From positions 15,497,990 through 15,561,989 of the forward strand of contig CM026425.1 in assembly GCA_014871385.1 (NCBI GenBank): 64,000 nt of DNA, read 5' to 3'. The translations under genes were made by a program, and so were the position numbers. This DNA comes from Ceratodon purpureus. Taxonomy: Eukaryota; Streptophyta; Bryopsida; Pseudoditrichales; Ditrichaceae. The notes under the pieces were generated by a model. The model saw nothing but the letters and a program-made list of their open reading frames with translations, ran no database searches and was not told the origin of the DNA. Shown here piece by piece: positions 30,111-41,333 of the stretch (position 1 is the first letter of the stretch; each line of letters opens with the position of its first letter).

Positions 30111-31850
30111 ATGGACGGGATTTCTACTAGTGCAGAGAGAGTGATCAGGCAGCCCCGGGCCAGGGTTGTGCCTGACTTTGCAGAATTATCTGATCCAAAT
30201 GATTCTAGTGAGGACGAAATGGGTGATGATATTCAGGGTGCAGTAGTGGACCCTTTGAGTGTGAAGTATCGATATAGAGATTCAACATGGAATCAAGCAA
30301 ATCATACTTATGATCCACCCCGCATGGCATGTAATATTATGGGGGGCCCCAAAAAAAATTGGAGAAGAATGCCTTCATTTCTCACTTTATTCCATATGTT
30401 TTGGCCCATGGCTATGTTGAGAGACATAGTGATAGAGACAAACCGATATGCCACTGAAATGGATGAAAATGGAAATTCACGTGGTGGCCCAAAATGGGAA
30501 GATCTTACAATTTCGGGATTGAAGGCCTTTCTTGCAATCATAATTTACATGGGTATGAAAAGACAACCAAATGTGAGAAGTTATTGGATGAAGAAACCAT
30601 CATTCTTCTATTGTCCAACAATTACCAATCTTATGACGGGGAAAAGATTTGAACAGTTGGTGAGGTGTTTGCATCTCACAAATCCTGCAACATATGTTGA
30701 TGATCCTACATTACCGGGTTATGATAAGATGCGCCAAGTTAGGCCCGTTGTGGAGATTGTAAGGGTGAATTTTATGAGTGTTTGGGATTTGGGGCCATTT
30801 CTCACTGTTGATGAAATGATGATCCGTTATAAAGGTAGTTATTGCCCGGCACGGCAATATATGCCAAAGAAGCCTCAGAAGTGGGGAATCAAAGTATGGT
30901 GTTTGGCGGATTCCAAATCAAAATATGTTTACAATTTCGACATATATTGTGGGAAAAGTATATTTGGAAATGGAAGGGTTGATGGGGAGGATGTGCCAAA
31001 CCGTGTACGACGTGGTGAATCAAAGTTAGCTCATGATGTGGTGATGAAGTTACTAGAGGGAAACCATGGCAATGGACATTGTGTTGTCATGGACAATTAT
31101 TTTTCTAGTGTCGGCCTTTTTGAGGAGTTGGCTGAGAGAGGTACTTATGCCACGGGCACAGTTCGATGCAATCGTGTTGGATTGCCCACTCAATTCAAAG
31201 ATACCAAAGACTTCAACAAATTACCACAAGGTACCTTGGCTTGGAGAATGCATGAGTCCCGAGGCATTTCAAGCGTGATGTGGAAAGACAAGAGAGCAGT
31301 GGTACTTCTATCCACACATGCCTTTCCAATAGATTTTCCATGTATGCCGATCACAACAGTGCCACGTAGGAATGGTGCAGTACGAGAGAATGTTCCATCT
31401 TGCCCTATTCACTTGGAATATACAACATTCATGAGAGGGGTGGATGTGGCAGATCAATTGAGGGCATCATACTCTTGCCAAAACCGCTCTCACAAGTGGT
31501 GGCATATTCCTTTTTTTTTCCTCTTGGACCAGACCATTGTGAACATGTATTTATACTATTTGGCGGTTTTGGCACAAGGCCGGATTAGAAGACAAGCAAT
31601 GACACATCTCCAATTCAAAACAAGTTTTTGTGAGGCCCTTACATGTAACTGGCCACGTCGAAGACCTCAAGAAGCAGGCCCCGTTGTTCCAAATATGCCA
31701 CAAATTCATGTTCCAAAATGGACAAATTTGAGGAGGAGGTGTGTGGTATGCCATGAGAAAAGGTGTAACTATTATTGTCACCTTTGTGAAGGCCAATTTA
31801 TGTGCCTCAACAAAGGGTGCTTTGAAAATTATCATACGGGGCGCATATGA
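30111..31850 (+). CDS. piggyBac-type transposase (DDE_Tnp_1_7), catalytic and zinc-finger portion
   Basis: An uninterrupted 579-codon frame. Its ATG lies in the terminal repeat of the inserted CACTA element, so the natural start is lost upstream. The transposase core is intact: Asp234 in FLTVDEMMIRYKG, Asp328 in CVVMDNYFSS and Asp445 with Asp448 in MRGVDVADQL form the expected Asp triad. About residues 540-575 form a Cys/His-rich finger (RRCVVCHEKRCNYYCHLCEG and onward) like the C-terminal domain of piggyBac transposases that binds the element ends. The family cuts and pastes at TTAA, and the host element has TTAA at both ends. Whether a truncated protein is made is unknown. The intact core implies a young element. 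Confidence 0.85.
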   Translation: MDGISTSAERVIRQPRARVVPDFAELSDPNDSSEDEMGDDIQGAVVDPLSVKYRYRDSTWNQANHTYDPPRMACNIMGGPKKNWRRMPSFLTLFHMFWPMAMLRDIVIETNRYATEMDENGNSRGGPKWEDLTISGLKAFLAIIIYMGMKRQPNVRSYWMKKPSFFYCPTITNLMTGKRFEQLVRCLHLTNPATYVDDPTLPGYDKMRQVRPVVEIVRVNFMSVWDLGPFLTVDEMMIRYKGSYCPARQYMPKKPQKWGIKVWCLADSKSKYVYNFDIYCGKSIFGNGRVDGEDVPNRVRRGESKLAHDVVMKLLEGNHGNGHCVVMDNYFSSVGLFEELAERGTYATGTVRCNRVGLPTQFKDTKDFNKLPQGTLAWRMHESRGISSVMWKDKRAVVLLSTHAFPIDFPCMPITTVPRRNGAVRENVPSCPIHLEYTTFMRGVDVADQLRASYSCQNRSHKWWHIPFFFLLDQTIVNMYLYYLAVLAQGRIRRQAMTHLQFKTSFCEALTCNWPRRRPQEAGPVVPNMPQIHVPKWTNLRRRCVVCHEKRCNYYCHLCEGQFMCLNKGCFENYHTGRI

Positions 31851-32827
31851 CATTTTCATGTGAAGGAATGCTCGCAGTTGAGGAGTCTGTAAAAATGAAA
31901 TCAGGCTTAGGCCGGTTGAGGACCGGGCAGTCGGGGGAGGGTAGGAGAAACGAGTTTGCACAGGAGGGTAGGTCGGGCTGGAAGAGAAGGGCGGGGGCGG
32001 GGGCGGGGCCTCGTGGTCTGCCAAAGGCGGGGGGCATAACGGCCCCAGCCAGCACGGGGAGGAGCAAGGCCGTTGCCCAAATGCCGGGGGCAACGGTCTC
32101 CGCCACCTGGTGGGGCTTGGCTGCAGCACTGCCAGGAGGGCAGGCTGCCAGCGAGGCAATGGAAGGCCGTTGGGCTGAGGGGGAGGGCGCCCTCTCCAGT
32201 CCTGCACCCGGCCTCGACCCCCCCTGCCCCAAAGCCAAACTTGCTCTCCACAGCAGCAGGAGAATTTGCTCCCCTTTTTTGTTTTGTTTTTATTTTTTTT
32301 CAATTTTTTTTTTCCCCACTTCAAGGTGTCACCAAAATCTCCTGTTTCACCGTTTGGATTCTAAATCGAAATATTTTTGAAGCCTCATTTCAGTGGTACC
32401 AGAAACCACAATGTATATGGTGTTTTTTAGACCCCCTCTCGGTTATGGAATTTTCTGTACATGCTACAGTCACAATTACATGGTAATTTTTGGCATGGGT
32501 GTTGCCTAACTCATACTTTCCACGCATCAAAAATCCCTAGGCTCAAATACTTCATCAATTTCTCATAATCGTGAAAAGAGTATCACATTTCATCCCGGGC
32601 AAGGCCCAAAAAAAAAAATTCAGCAAACTTCAATCCTTATAATCTTTTCAATGGCAATGAATCAATGGTGAAAATTTGGTGTGGTGGTACATGATGCAGT
32701 TACTTGTAAGATCTTACGGTCAAATCTTTCTAGCTTTGATTTGGATGACGGATATTTACTTTCTTATCACCAGGGGTATAAAATGGCAGTTTTGAGGCAG
32801 AGGAAGTGAAGAGCATTTAGGGGTTAA

Positions 32828-33374
32828 CATCTTAAAGGTTCATAATGTACTTGTAAATTTAATCCATGTATTTATCAGTATTGAATTCAATTATGAAGAG
32901 TTGTATTCTTGAAGACATTTTTTATTCTTTAAAAAGAAAATAAACTTTTATCTATTACACATACCATTACATTGATGTGTATCCTATATAAACATTTTCT
33001 AACCAAAATTCACCAAAACTTTTTTAGACTCTACAATTGAAAATTTGTTAATTTGATTCAGATTAATAATTCTTCGTGGGATTTGTAAGAATACCATATC
33101 CTCATTTTTCAAGGCCTTTTTAGATCCTAAGGACCTTTGAAGATGAAATAAAATTTAAAAATTCAATAAAATTATATTCCAAAAGTTGCAAAAATCCAAC
33201 ATCCTCCACTTCTACTAAAACTTCATCAAATGCTGATCTTTAAAAATATCAAATATTTTACTTCAGATTCAGAAATAAGCACAGGTTGTGCTCTTCACAT
33301 GCTCTCATTTGAAATCTACATATATATCATATATTAATTGCTAGATGATATAACTTTTAATATATACATAAATT
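32828..33374. other. AT-rich intergenic sequence
   Basis: Lies between the piggyBac element and the 3' end of the minus-strand LRRC45-like gene. No feature was recognised. Confidence 0.4.
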
Positions 33375-36300
33375 TTATCCAGCACTTGCAACAGAATGTT
33401 GCACAATTAGTGCCGATTTAAGAGATGAGAATTGCTGATGGACCCATTCAAGAACAGCCGTCTCCGTTCCGGTAACTCGTCTCTCCGTGTCAAATTTTCT
33501 CCTTTCTTGTTCACTTTGGATCTCTTTCACATGCAAATGAACAACTTCAATTTGTCTTCTGGTAGCCAATACCTCATTCTCCAAAATCTTCCGATCTTCC
33601 AGATGCTGCACTTTTTATCTTGCTATTTAAATCCAAACTTAAGTAATTACGAGTTCAATAATTTTAAGGTAAAAGTTGCTACTATGCATTAGAAAACATA
33701 ATTTGACAATTTATGAATAAATTGTGTTTTTATGAAAAATGAATATGAGTTGGTCTTGTGCACCTTGGAAACTTCATGTGTAAGTGCTTGGGCATGTTTT
33801 GCACGGTCTGCTTCCATTTTTGATTCTATTTCCCTATACTTGGTTTCTCCATTTTTTATTTTCTCTTGCAATTTATCCTGTGGTTGTCAATAGATTTTGA
33901 ATCAACAAAGTATGTCATCATATTTTAATAAATGAAAATTATCAATTGATCTTCCTCATAATCAACAACAATTAGAGAAATAATCACTTTTCAAATTAAT
34001 GGCATGTCAAGATTCTTTGACAATTCATTCGAATCTCCTAAAACACTGAAATTATAATCTTCACAAAAAAAAATCATTCACATAATAACTTTAAATATCA
34101 TTTTATTAAATATTTTAATTTAATTATAACTTCAACTTTTAAAATCTCGATCAATTTTCAATAAATTTATAAAGACCTCAAAGAACGTAGTGATAAACCT
34201 TTTCAACACTCAACACTATCAGTTGTTCTTCTAATTCGGATTTGGTAACTTCCAACTTAGTCAAAGATGATGTTAAGTGATCAATCCTATTTTCATAATC
34301 TTCTACAATTGATGCATGCTTCTGCGTTGACATTGACAATAAAGAACAATAACTCATTAAATCTTAGATGTCCATTTATAAAAACATTTAAAAGAAAAAC
34401 AAATGAAGTTCTACTTTGCTTCATGAGTTATTGATATTGATACAAAACCAATCTTCAATTAATTTGAGATACCTTCTTAATTTTTTGTTGCTCAAGATTG
34501 TTGCTTTCTAATTGATTTTGTAACGTTGTTAATTCTATTTTCATTGAATTTATTTTTCCCTCAAATACTTTTTGAGTGGCTTCCTGCATTCATATTCATA
34601 AACATCTATGACTACATATAAATGCTCTACTTATATTGGAATAAAATAATATACATATAATACGAAATTAATTGATGAAAGGAACTTGAAATCCATGTAT
34701 GCAATGCCTTTTCATTTTGGTAGCTTTGCTGTTTAGTTGCCAATTGAGTCTCATACTGGGATACAATACACTTTTGCTTGTCAAGGTCCTGAACACTCAC
34801 AAAAAAACAAAAAAAACAGATTCATTAATGCAAATAATTAATATTGTTAGAAAAAATACATGTATTTAACAAAAAATCTAAATGTCAAAATAAGGTGTAA
34901 TATAATTATAAATAGAAATATACAAGTATATGGTAGAATTCAATGATTCTAGAGTAATGATATTGATAATATTGGATGGATTAATTTAGTTTACCCGCAT
35001 GGCATCCTCCTTTGAAATTTCAAGGTTTTTAATTTGCGTGGTAAGTTTAGCTCGTAAAGAGTCAATTTCTTCATCTTTTTTCAAATTCTGTTGTGTAATT
35101 TCTGCTTTCAATCTGTTGATAATTGATGATTTGTACTCTATATCATTTTTTGTCCTTTCTGCACATTTTAAAGTCAAAAGGTGTTTCATCAAACATAATC
35201 TTCAGCTTTACATAGTCATATTGTAATAATGAAGAAAATAAATAAAGCAAAAAAATATCATACATATTTCTATAATTTAGAAATATATTCAAAGGTTTTA
35301 AATTTGGATTTAAGAAATTGAACCTTCTGCTGCATCTACTCTGGCTTTGCTTTCTGCTTGAACCCTTGCCATCTATTCAATTAGTAATAAAAATCAAGTT
35401 TATTTTACAATGTGATGAAATGATCTTATAAAATGAAAATTTGGAAAATAAAAGATTTTTCAATTTTTTTACAATCTAAAGTAAAATACAATCTTACAAG
35501 TTCCTTGAGATGTTTGTTTTCTCTTCTAGCTTCAGCTTCTGCTACTTGTGTTTGATGTGCCTTTTCCCTTGCTTCCATCACTTCTGACTTTTAAGCAATT
35601 GATCAATAATTTAGTATAAAATTTCACAATTTCATCAATCTGTAGTCATTGTGCATAACATTTCTTGTTTTTTTTAAAATTATTTTATGATTAAAAAAAA
35701 GTGTTTGCTAGCATTATTCAAACATGCATATCAAACAACTGTTTTTGGCAAACCAAGTAAATAAATTAAGAATACAAATACTATGTAAAAATAAAGAGAG
35801 TAAATTGACATACGTTTAGATTTGATAATTTGATAGAAGCCATTTGTTCATTTCTCTTAAACTTGTCCTCCAATTCGTGAAATTGCTGTTACATCTCAAA
35901 CAAAAAGTTGAATATTTTCTCCCTTAGAAAATGTGGGAATTCCAAACTTAATCATTAATTAGTGATTTAAATTTGATATAGGTGAGGAACTTCATACTTG
36001 TTTAGAGAAATTAATTTGTGACTTGAAGTCTCCGGTTTCTTTCTCAATGAATTTCCGTAACAATTTTTCTTCTTTGAGCTCAGTTTGACTGGTCTAGTGT
36101 TCATTTCAAAAGTAGAGTTAAATTGATATTATCATTGCAGTATATCATAATAGGATGATAAATGATGATTAATATTCAGCTCACCATTCAATTCAAAAAA
36201 AATTAAAAAATAGTGTGTATTTTTATTTATTGATTACATGACATAAATATGTGAATTTAAAAGGTTTTGGTTACATACTTCAAGTTGAGTATCTGAAGCA

Positions 36301-39300
36301 ACTTTTTGTAATTGAGTTTCGTAAAGTTCTTTCTGGCAGGATTCCTGAAAAAATTTAGACATTTTTTGGATGAGATGTTTTCCAATTATTCATGTAGAAA
36401 ATCATATAATAAGGATGTTCGAAATTGTTGAATAATTTAGAACTTTGAATGTAATGTGAGTTCATTTGTGAAAGACATAGAAATGATGGTAAATTTAAAT
36501 TAGTTGTTTAAAATTTGGTGTTGAGAGAATGGCCTAGACCTTAGTATAAAAATAATGTTATTGTGATCAGGGATAACAATTGTAAAGCAAACAACTTCAA
36601 TAACAAAATTTAATTTAGGTTATTCGTCATAATTTTAAGAATTGAATCTTGTTTTGAAAACTACTATGATGATCAATTAAGAAGTTTAACTTAAAAAGCA
36701 CTCCCTCCGTCTCACTAAAAGAGCATGGTTTGCTAATAATAATATATTTAAGGGCAGTTCTAAAATTAGAAACAAGTTGAACAATTTTAGAAATAAGTTG
36801 CCAAATTAAAAAATAAGTGGCCAAGTTTAGAAACAAGTTGCCAATTTTAGAAATATTTTGTCCAAATTTAGAAACCATTCTTTTTTTTTGAGACAGATTA
36901 TTTTACCAAACCATGCTCTTTTAGTGAGACGGAGGGTGTAGCTACTTTACAAATATTTGATTCTTAAACAATAATTTCTAATAGTAAACAACAATTCAGC
37001 ACTATAAGGTTACCACTTTTCCAAGTATGGACTTGATTAAACCTACATGTAGTATTAAAGATTTATTTTTATTAATAAATTATAGATTTTTTTCATTCAA
37101 AGATTGCTTTGAAAGTTGATAGATTGCCAAATGTTTGACTTACTTGCATCTCTTTATTTCTAATATGCATACTAGATAATTCTTTTAAAGTTTATTTTCT
37201 GCAACAACTTTTTAAGTAACACATCGAAGTGTAAAAGAATGAAATCAACTTGCCAGACTTTGACGAAGATTGTCAATTTCATTTTGGAGGGAAGCAATGC
37301 GCTCAAAATTGATGTCATCCATCTTCTGTGAATGGATTTTAGGATTCTGCTCACTTGCCAATATACAAAATTTATTTATTAGTGGAATCCAAACATTATT
37401 TGAATTAAAAAAAATATTGATGATCTAAATAAGCAAACTTCTATAAATGGCCAATTAGAAAAATCAACAAAACATAAACCTTGAACAAGGTCATGTATCA
37501 TTTAACTCGTTTTTCTACTATTTTATAGATTTTTAAAAATAAAAGTAGGTTAAAATCTTACAAACTTGATTCAAGTCCAAGTAATAAAATAAAATAAGCT
37601 ACTACATGCTTATCTCTAATCCTCCAATTCTAACAAATTTTAATCAATGAAACTTAATAGTTTTGAAGTGAAATAAGTAAGAATTAAAATCCACTAATCA
37701 AAGAAGATTGATGCAACATTGTCAAATAAAGCCTTGAACATGAACAATAATAAAAGGATACACTACGTTTCTTATACGACATTGTCAAACAAGGTCTTCA
37801 ACAAGAACATCAAAAAAAAAATGCGCTAAGCTTTTTACAAGTCCAACATGAGATTCAGTGAATGCATGAGCGTCCAAAAAATAAATAAAATAAGGTCTTC
37901 AACATGAAGACTAATAAAAGTGTGCACTAGGCTTCTTATACGACATTGTCAAATAAGATCTTCAACAAGAACACTGATAAAAGGTTGTACAAAACATCTT
38001 ACAAGTCCAATATCTGACTCAGTGAATGCATGATCCTCCAAAAGAGGACCTTCTGGCTCCAACAACTTGCAGGTTCGATTCTTCTCTATGAGTTCATCAA
38101 TTTGTGCTTGTGTAGAAGGAGGAATGCCATTGCCAACAAGCCGAACATCAGTGAGACAGTGATTCCGTTGCAGCATTGCAACTATGGCTGCTGCACCTCC
38201 AGGGCCAATCTCATTCCATCTCAAATCTACATCAGAACCACAAAGAAAGTTATTTCAAAAAATAATAATAATAAATAAATTGCAAAAATTAATGAATTAT
38301 ATCATTGCTATTCTTTACCTGATCCTATTGCAACAAAATGAAAACCAAATGATTTGTAGGCAACGGAAGGAATTATGGTGAAATGATTATGATAAGATTC
38401 AAATGGAACCTTGCAGGAGTCACTAGGTACCAAGACATGTGAGAGAGTAGTTGCTTTGGAGTGCATGCGCCAAGGCAGCTGCTGTTGATGGACCTATTCG
38501 ATTGCTCCGCAGGTCCACCTGATAGTATTCATTTTTATTACATGGGTTGCACATAGAAAAGCTTTTGTAAGTGCTTGAAATGTGAATGATTTGAGAAGGT
38601 GAGTTCAGTGTAATACTTCCTTGAGAGAATGGTTGGAGGCTATTGCTGAAGAAAGAGCTGCTATCCCTGTGCGTGCCAATCCCAAACTGTTCCATTCCAA
38701 TGACAACCTGCGTTCAAGTAATTTAAGAATTGGTTGAGGATTGTTCACAGAAGGACTCTTTACCATTTTTCAGAGAGAGATGACCTCGAACTTAGTCATT
38801 TTTCATGTCTAGATACTGTTACTGATTGCAAAAAAGTTGTACTTATCGCAAAAACTGCAAACAGAAACCTCTTAAGTGATGTAGCACTACGAACAATTTG
38901 GGCTAAATCATCTCCTTTGTATATATTGCACCCTGTCATACCGAAACCAATCAATAGAATAATAACCCATTTCATAAGCACATCGCCACTCAATTCAAAA
39001 CACGCCAGACTTGAAACAAAATGAGCACCATGCAAAACCTCATTAAGAGCTCAGAAACACCGCAAAACATATCATCACTTCCAAGATATCATACCACTTA
39101 GGTCAAGCTCCACAAGCTTGTCATTATTCTTTATAACACGCAGCAAAGCTTCACAACCTGCAAAGCAAAAAAAAACTCAAAACTCTCATCAAAGCCCTCC
39201 AAAAACTCAAACCCTTTCCAGAATCACAACCGAAACTCAAATATCATAACCCTAAACCATCCTTCTGTATGCATGGTTCCAGCGAACACCATATTGGAAT

Positions 39301-40376
39301 TGCTACGAAATGCTCATTTGTTTCAAAACTATTAAGCTTCTCAATATTCTTTACAACACGCAGCAAAACTTCACAACCAGCAAAGGAAAAAACTCAAATC
39401 TCTCAACAGCATGTGCACACTCATAAAAGCCCTCAAAAAACTCAAACCCTTTCGAAAAATCACAACCGAAACTCGAAAATCATAACCCTAAACTATTCTT
39501 CTGCATTCATGGTTCCGGTGAACACTACACTGTCTAACCAATTGCAACAAAATGCTCATCTGCTACAGAATCAAAGAAACAAAACTCATTATCCAACACA
39601 CTCGACTCACCGTTTTCGCAAAATGACCGATCAGAGATCTTGAGAGCGCCCTCATGTTTGGAATCCGCGTCCAACATGGGCTTCTCGGATGACACAGATT
39701 CAAATCCAGTCCCTCGAAGACGATGCACATTGTTGTTGTAGCTTCTGCACTGATTCAACGCAGCATTGGATCGATCTCGCCGCTCCAGAATCCGATCGTG
39801 AATCCGGTCCTTGACGTCCATCATCCCGGCTCGCTCCTGCAACCTCTTCACCCGGTCTAAAGTATTCGTCGCCTGCAGTGTCGCCGGGAACACCTTCCGG
39901 GTGTCGATCAAGCGCTCCTTGTACAACATGGAGCCTGCATGGGTGTTGCTGATCATGGTGGATCCGTAGTCTATCAACCCGGGCTTGTAGTCATACTTTC
40001 TCTCATGGAAGTCATGGTGATCAGGTTTAGACTCGGCACCAGATGGTGGTATGTTTTCGATCGGAGGTTGGCATTTCATATCTCGGTTTAATGCGAACAC
40101 GCCGTCCTTGCCTGGTGGCGACTTGCCCTTGATTTCGATCATGACGGTTTTCTTCGCCCTGTCCAGAGCGCTGCTGGTTTGGTGTGCTTGCGAGGCGGTG
40201 AGTGCTTTCAGGTCGTCTTCGAGTTTGGGGTCGTCTTCGGAGGAACTGCCGTTGGGTGGAGATGGATTGGGTGGGTCTGGGGTGGCACCGGGGTTTTTCT
40301 CTTGTGGTGGGGATGAGTCTTCGGAGTCGTCCGAGCTTTGGACCCTCTGGTAGAGGCTTCGTGCGCCTGGCTTCAT
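33375..40376 (-). CDS. LRRC45: LRRC45-like leucine-rich-repeat and coiled-coil protein
   Basis: Eighteen minus-strand exons join in phase into about 854 residues: 40376-39611, 39157-39095, 38932-38869, 38707-38617, 38518-38431, 38226-38003, 37325-37254, 36344-36279, 36093-35998, 35885-35814, 35587-35498, 35372-35324, 35158-34995, 34788-34708, 34583-34473, 34321-34199, 33877-33764 and 33605-33375. Residues 1-255 are a Ser/Pro/Asp-rich, then charged N-terminal part. RNase-inhibitor-type LRRs follow (ELDLSG, RLSLEWNSLG, VDLRSNRIG, LDLRWNEIG, VRLVGNGIP), then long heptad-rich coiled coils to the end. LEWNSLG, DLRWN and the NGIP cap match animal LRRC45, a centrosome-linker and cilium protein. The function in plants is inferred, perhaps at the basal body of motile sperm. 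Introns after exons 7 and 14 appear to use GC donors. An in-frame extension upstream to 40484 is possible. Confidence 0.8.
36699..36939. mobile_element. Stowaway-like MITE in an intron of the LRRC45-like gene
   Basis: The terminal inverted repeats CTCCCTCCGTCTCACTAAAA at the left and TTTTAGTGAGACGGAGGG at the right extend inward through AGAGCATGG and its complement. The CTCCCTCCGT start is typical of Stowaway elements. The interior is a degenerate array of about 20 bases (AAGTTGCCAAATTT-like). The TA target duplication is clear only on the right. The element lies between exons 7 and 8. Confidence 0.8.
37716..38040 (-). repeat. partial tandem duplication of an LRRC45-like exon end with its donor site
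   Basis: CTTATACGACATTGTCAAA occurs at 37771 and 37935 (164 bases apart), and a shorter relative lies at 37716. Within the unit, positions about 37830-37872 resemble 37996-38038, which spans the splice donor and the 3' end of exon 6. The downstream copy has decayed (A-rich indels) and now lies in the intron. Confidence 0.6.
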
Positions 40377-41156
40377 GGTGCAGGGTTTCAGAGATGGGTG
40401 TGGACTCTGGAGCTTTGAAAGAGAGGGAGAAACTGAGGAAGAAGGTATTTGGTTGTGATGTGTATGGGTTGCATTCACACACATTGTGCAGTTATCAACA
40501 TGAGCTGCATCTTCTCGTTACACGGAGCTCCAGTCAAGCTCACGCGCATCTCAGCCATGGCGAAGGGCCAAGTATCACCTCGCTCCAAACCCTAATTCAC
40601 AACTCAACACACCCACAACATCTGTATACATCAAACTGGGTATCCAGACACCCCATTCGCGTCCATCTACAATGCAAAAGAATCGCGAACACATCAAAAC
40701 CCGAAGTTCTGCAAATCAGTTTACCGAAGTCCCCTGCAATGCTTCTGGGCTCCCCAAATGGCTGAACTAACTTATCCCAGATTCCGGTGTGGCAGGAAGA
40801 GGCATTCTCATACCCGGACTCTGGAGCCATGCTGCGGATTGAGTGAAGACAATGTTTCTACCCGGAACTCAAGTGGGTGTGATGCCATACATATGTAGGC
40901 ATCATTACTTCCAATGATCGTGATTCGTGAGCTTCATATGCTATCATGACAAAGTTATTTGTGGGATCAGACTTGAACAGGAAGCAATGTTCTGGATGTC
41001 AAAGATGAAATTCGGTCGTACAGTAGCTTGGTTCAGAGAAATTTGGATTTCGGATGTTGTTCCTCTGAGTGACGAGGTTTGGATTTGGAGCAAGTGTCAT
41101 TCCTTGTGTGATTGTGTAAAAGGAGCTAGCCATCTATTCTGTTGTGCGTCTTTTGC
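40377..41156. promoter_or_regulatory. shared divergent promoter region of LRRC45-like and ENDOV genes
   Basis: The start codons of the two genes face away from each other with 780-957 bases between them. No other gene fits in the gap. Both 5' leaders must lie here. Specific elements such as a TATA box were not identified with confidence. Confidence 0.5.
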
Positions 41157-41333
41157 ATGGATCAGAAGAGTTTGAGTCTGTGGAACGTATCTCGGAAGCT
41201 TACAGGTTTACCGACAACCGCAGCAGCGTCTCTGTGGAGTCACTCCAGTTTCGTGAATTTGCGGGCGCCGAGGCTGTCATGTGCTGTCTTCCTCACGCAG
41301 GTATTACACTTGCTGCACTGTGAGGAGGCAGAG

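Larger units (their letters stand above)
25270..30132. mobile_element. non-autonomous CACTA (En/Spm-like) element inserted in the piggyBac transposase gene
   Basis: The left end CACTAGTAGAAATC at 25270 is repeated inverted as GATTTCTACTAGTG ending at 30132. Flanking triplets are TAG (left) and CAG (right), compatible with a mutated 3-bp target duplication. ATGACA/TGTCAT motifs recur in both subterminal regions (25293-25400 and 30025-30095), as expected for transposase-binding repeats. No CACTA transposase is encoded. The interior holds a 27-bp minisatellite, a 0.74-kb nested element, and minus-strand exon-like fragments, so it resembles a gene-capturing CACTA element. Confidence 0.8.
23029..32827 (+). 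mobile_element. piggyBac-type DNA transposon with nested insertion
   Basis: A TTAA at 23029-23032 is followed by CCCCTAACTGC. At the other end TTTAGGGG stops at 32823 and is followed by TTAA at 32824-32827. The right end read in reverse, CCCCTAAATGC, matches the left at 10 of 11 bases. TTAA target duplication with short CCC-starting ends is the hallmark of piggyBac elements. Between them lie a transposase gene and subterminal palindromes. GCGACC/GGTCGC pair at 23048-23066, and GGGGCAG/CTGCCCC pair at 23230-23273. The span is 9.79 kb, of which about 4.86 kb is a CACTA element inserted later, leaving an original element of about 4.9 kb. Confidence 0.88.

Noticed and set aside
25267..30135. Perfect 3-bp target duplication of the CACTA element
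   Set aside because: The triplets are TAG and CAG, so the duplication is imperfect and is stated only as compatible.
31551..32486. Frames of 137-257 codons around the GC-rich segment after the transposase
   Set aside because: They overlap in several phases on both strands, partly antisense to the transposase, with Pro/Arg/Gly composition only.
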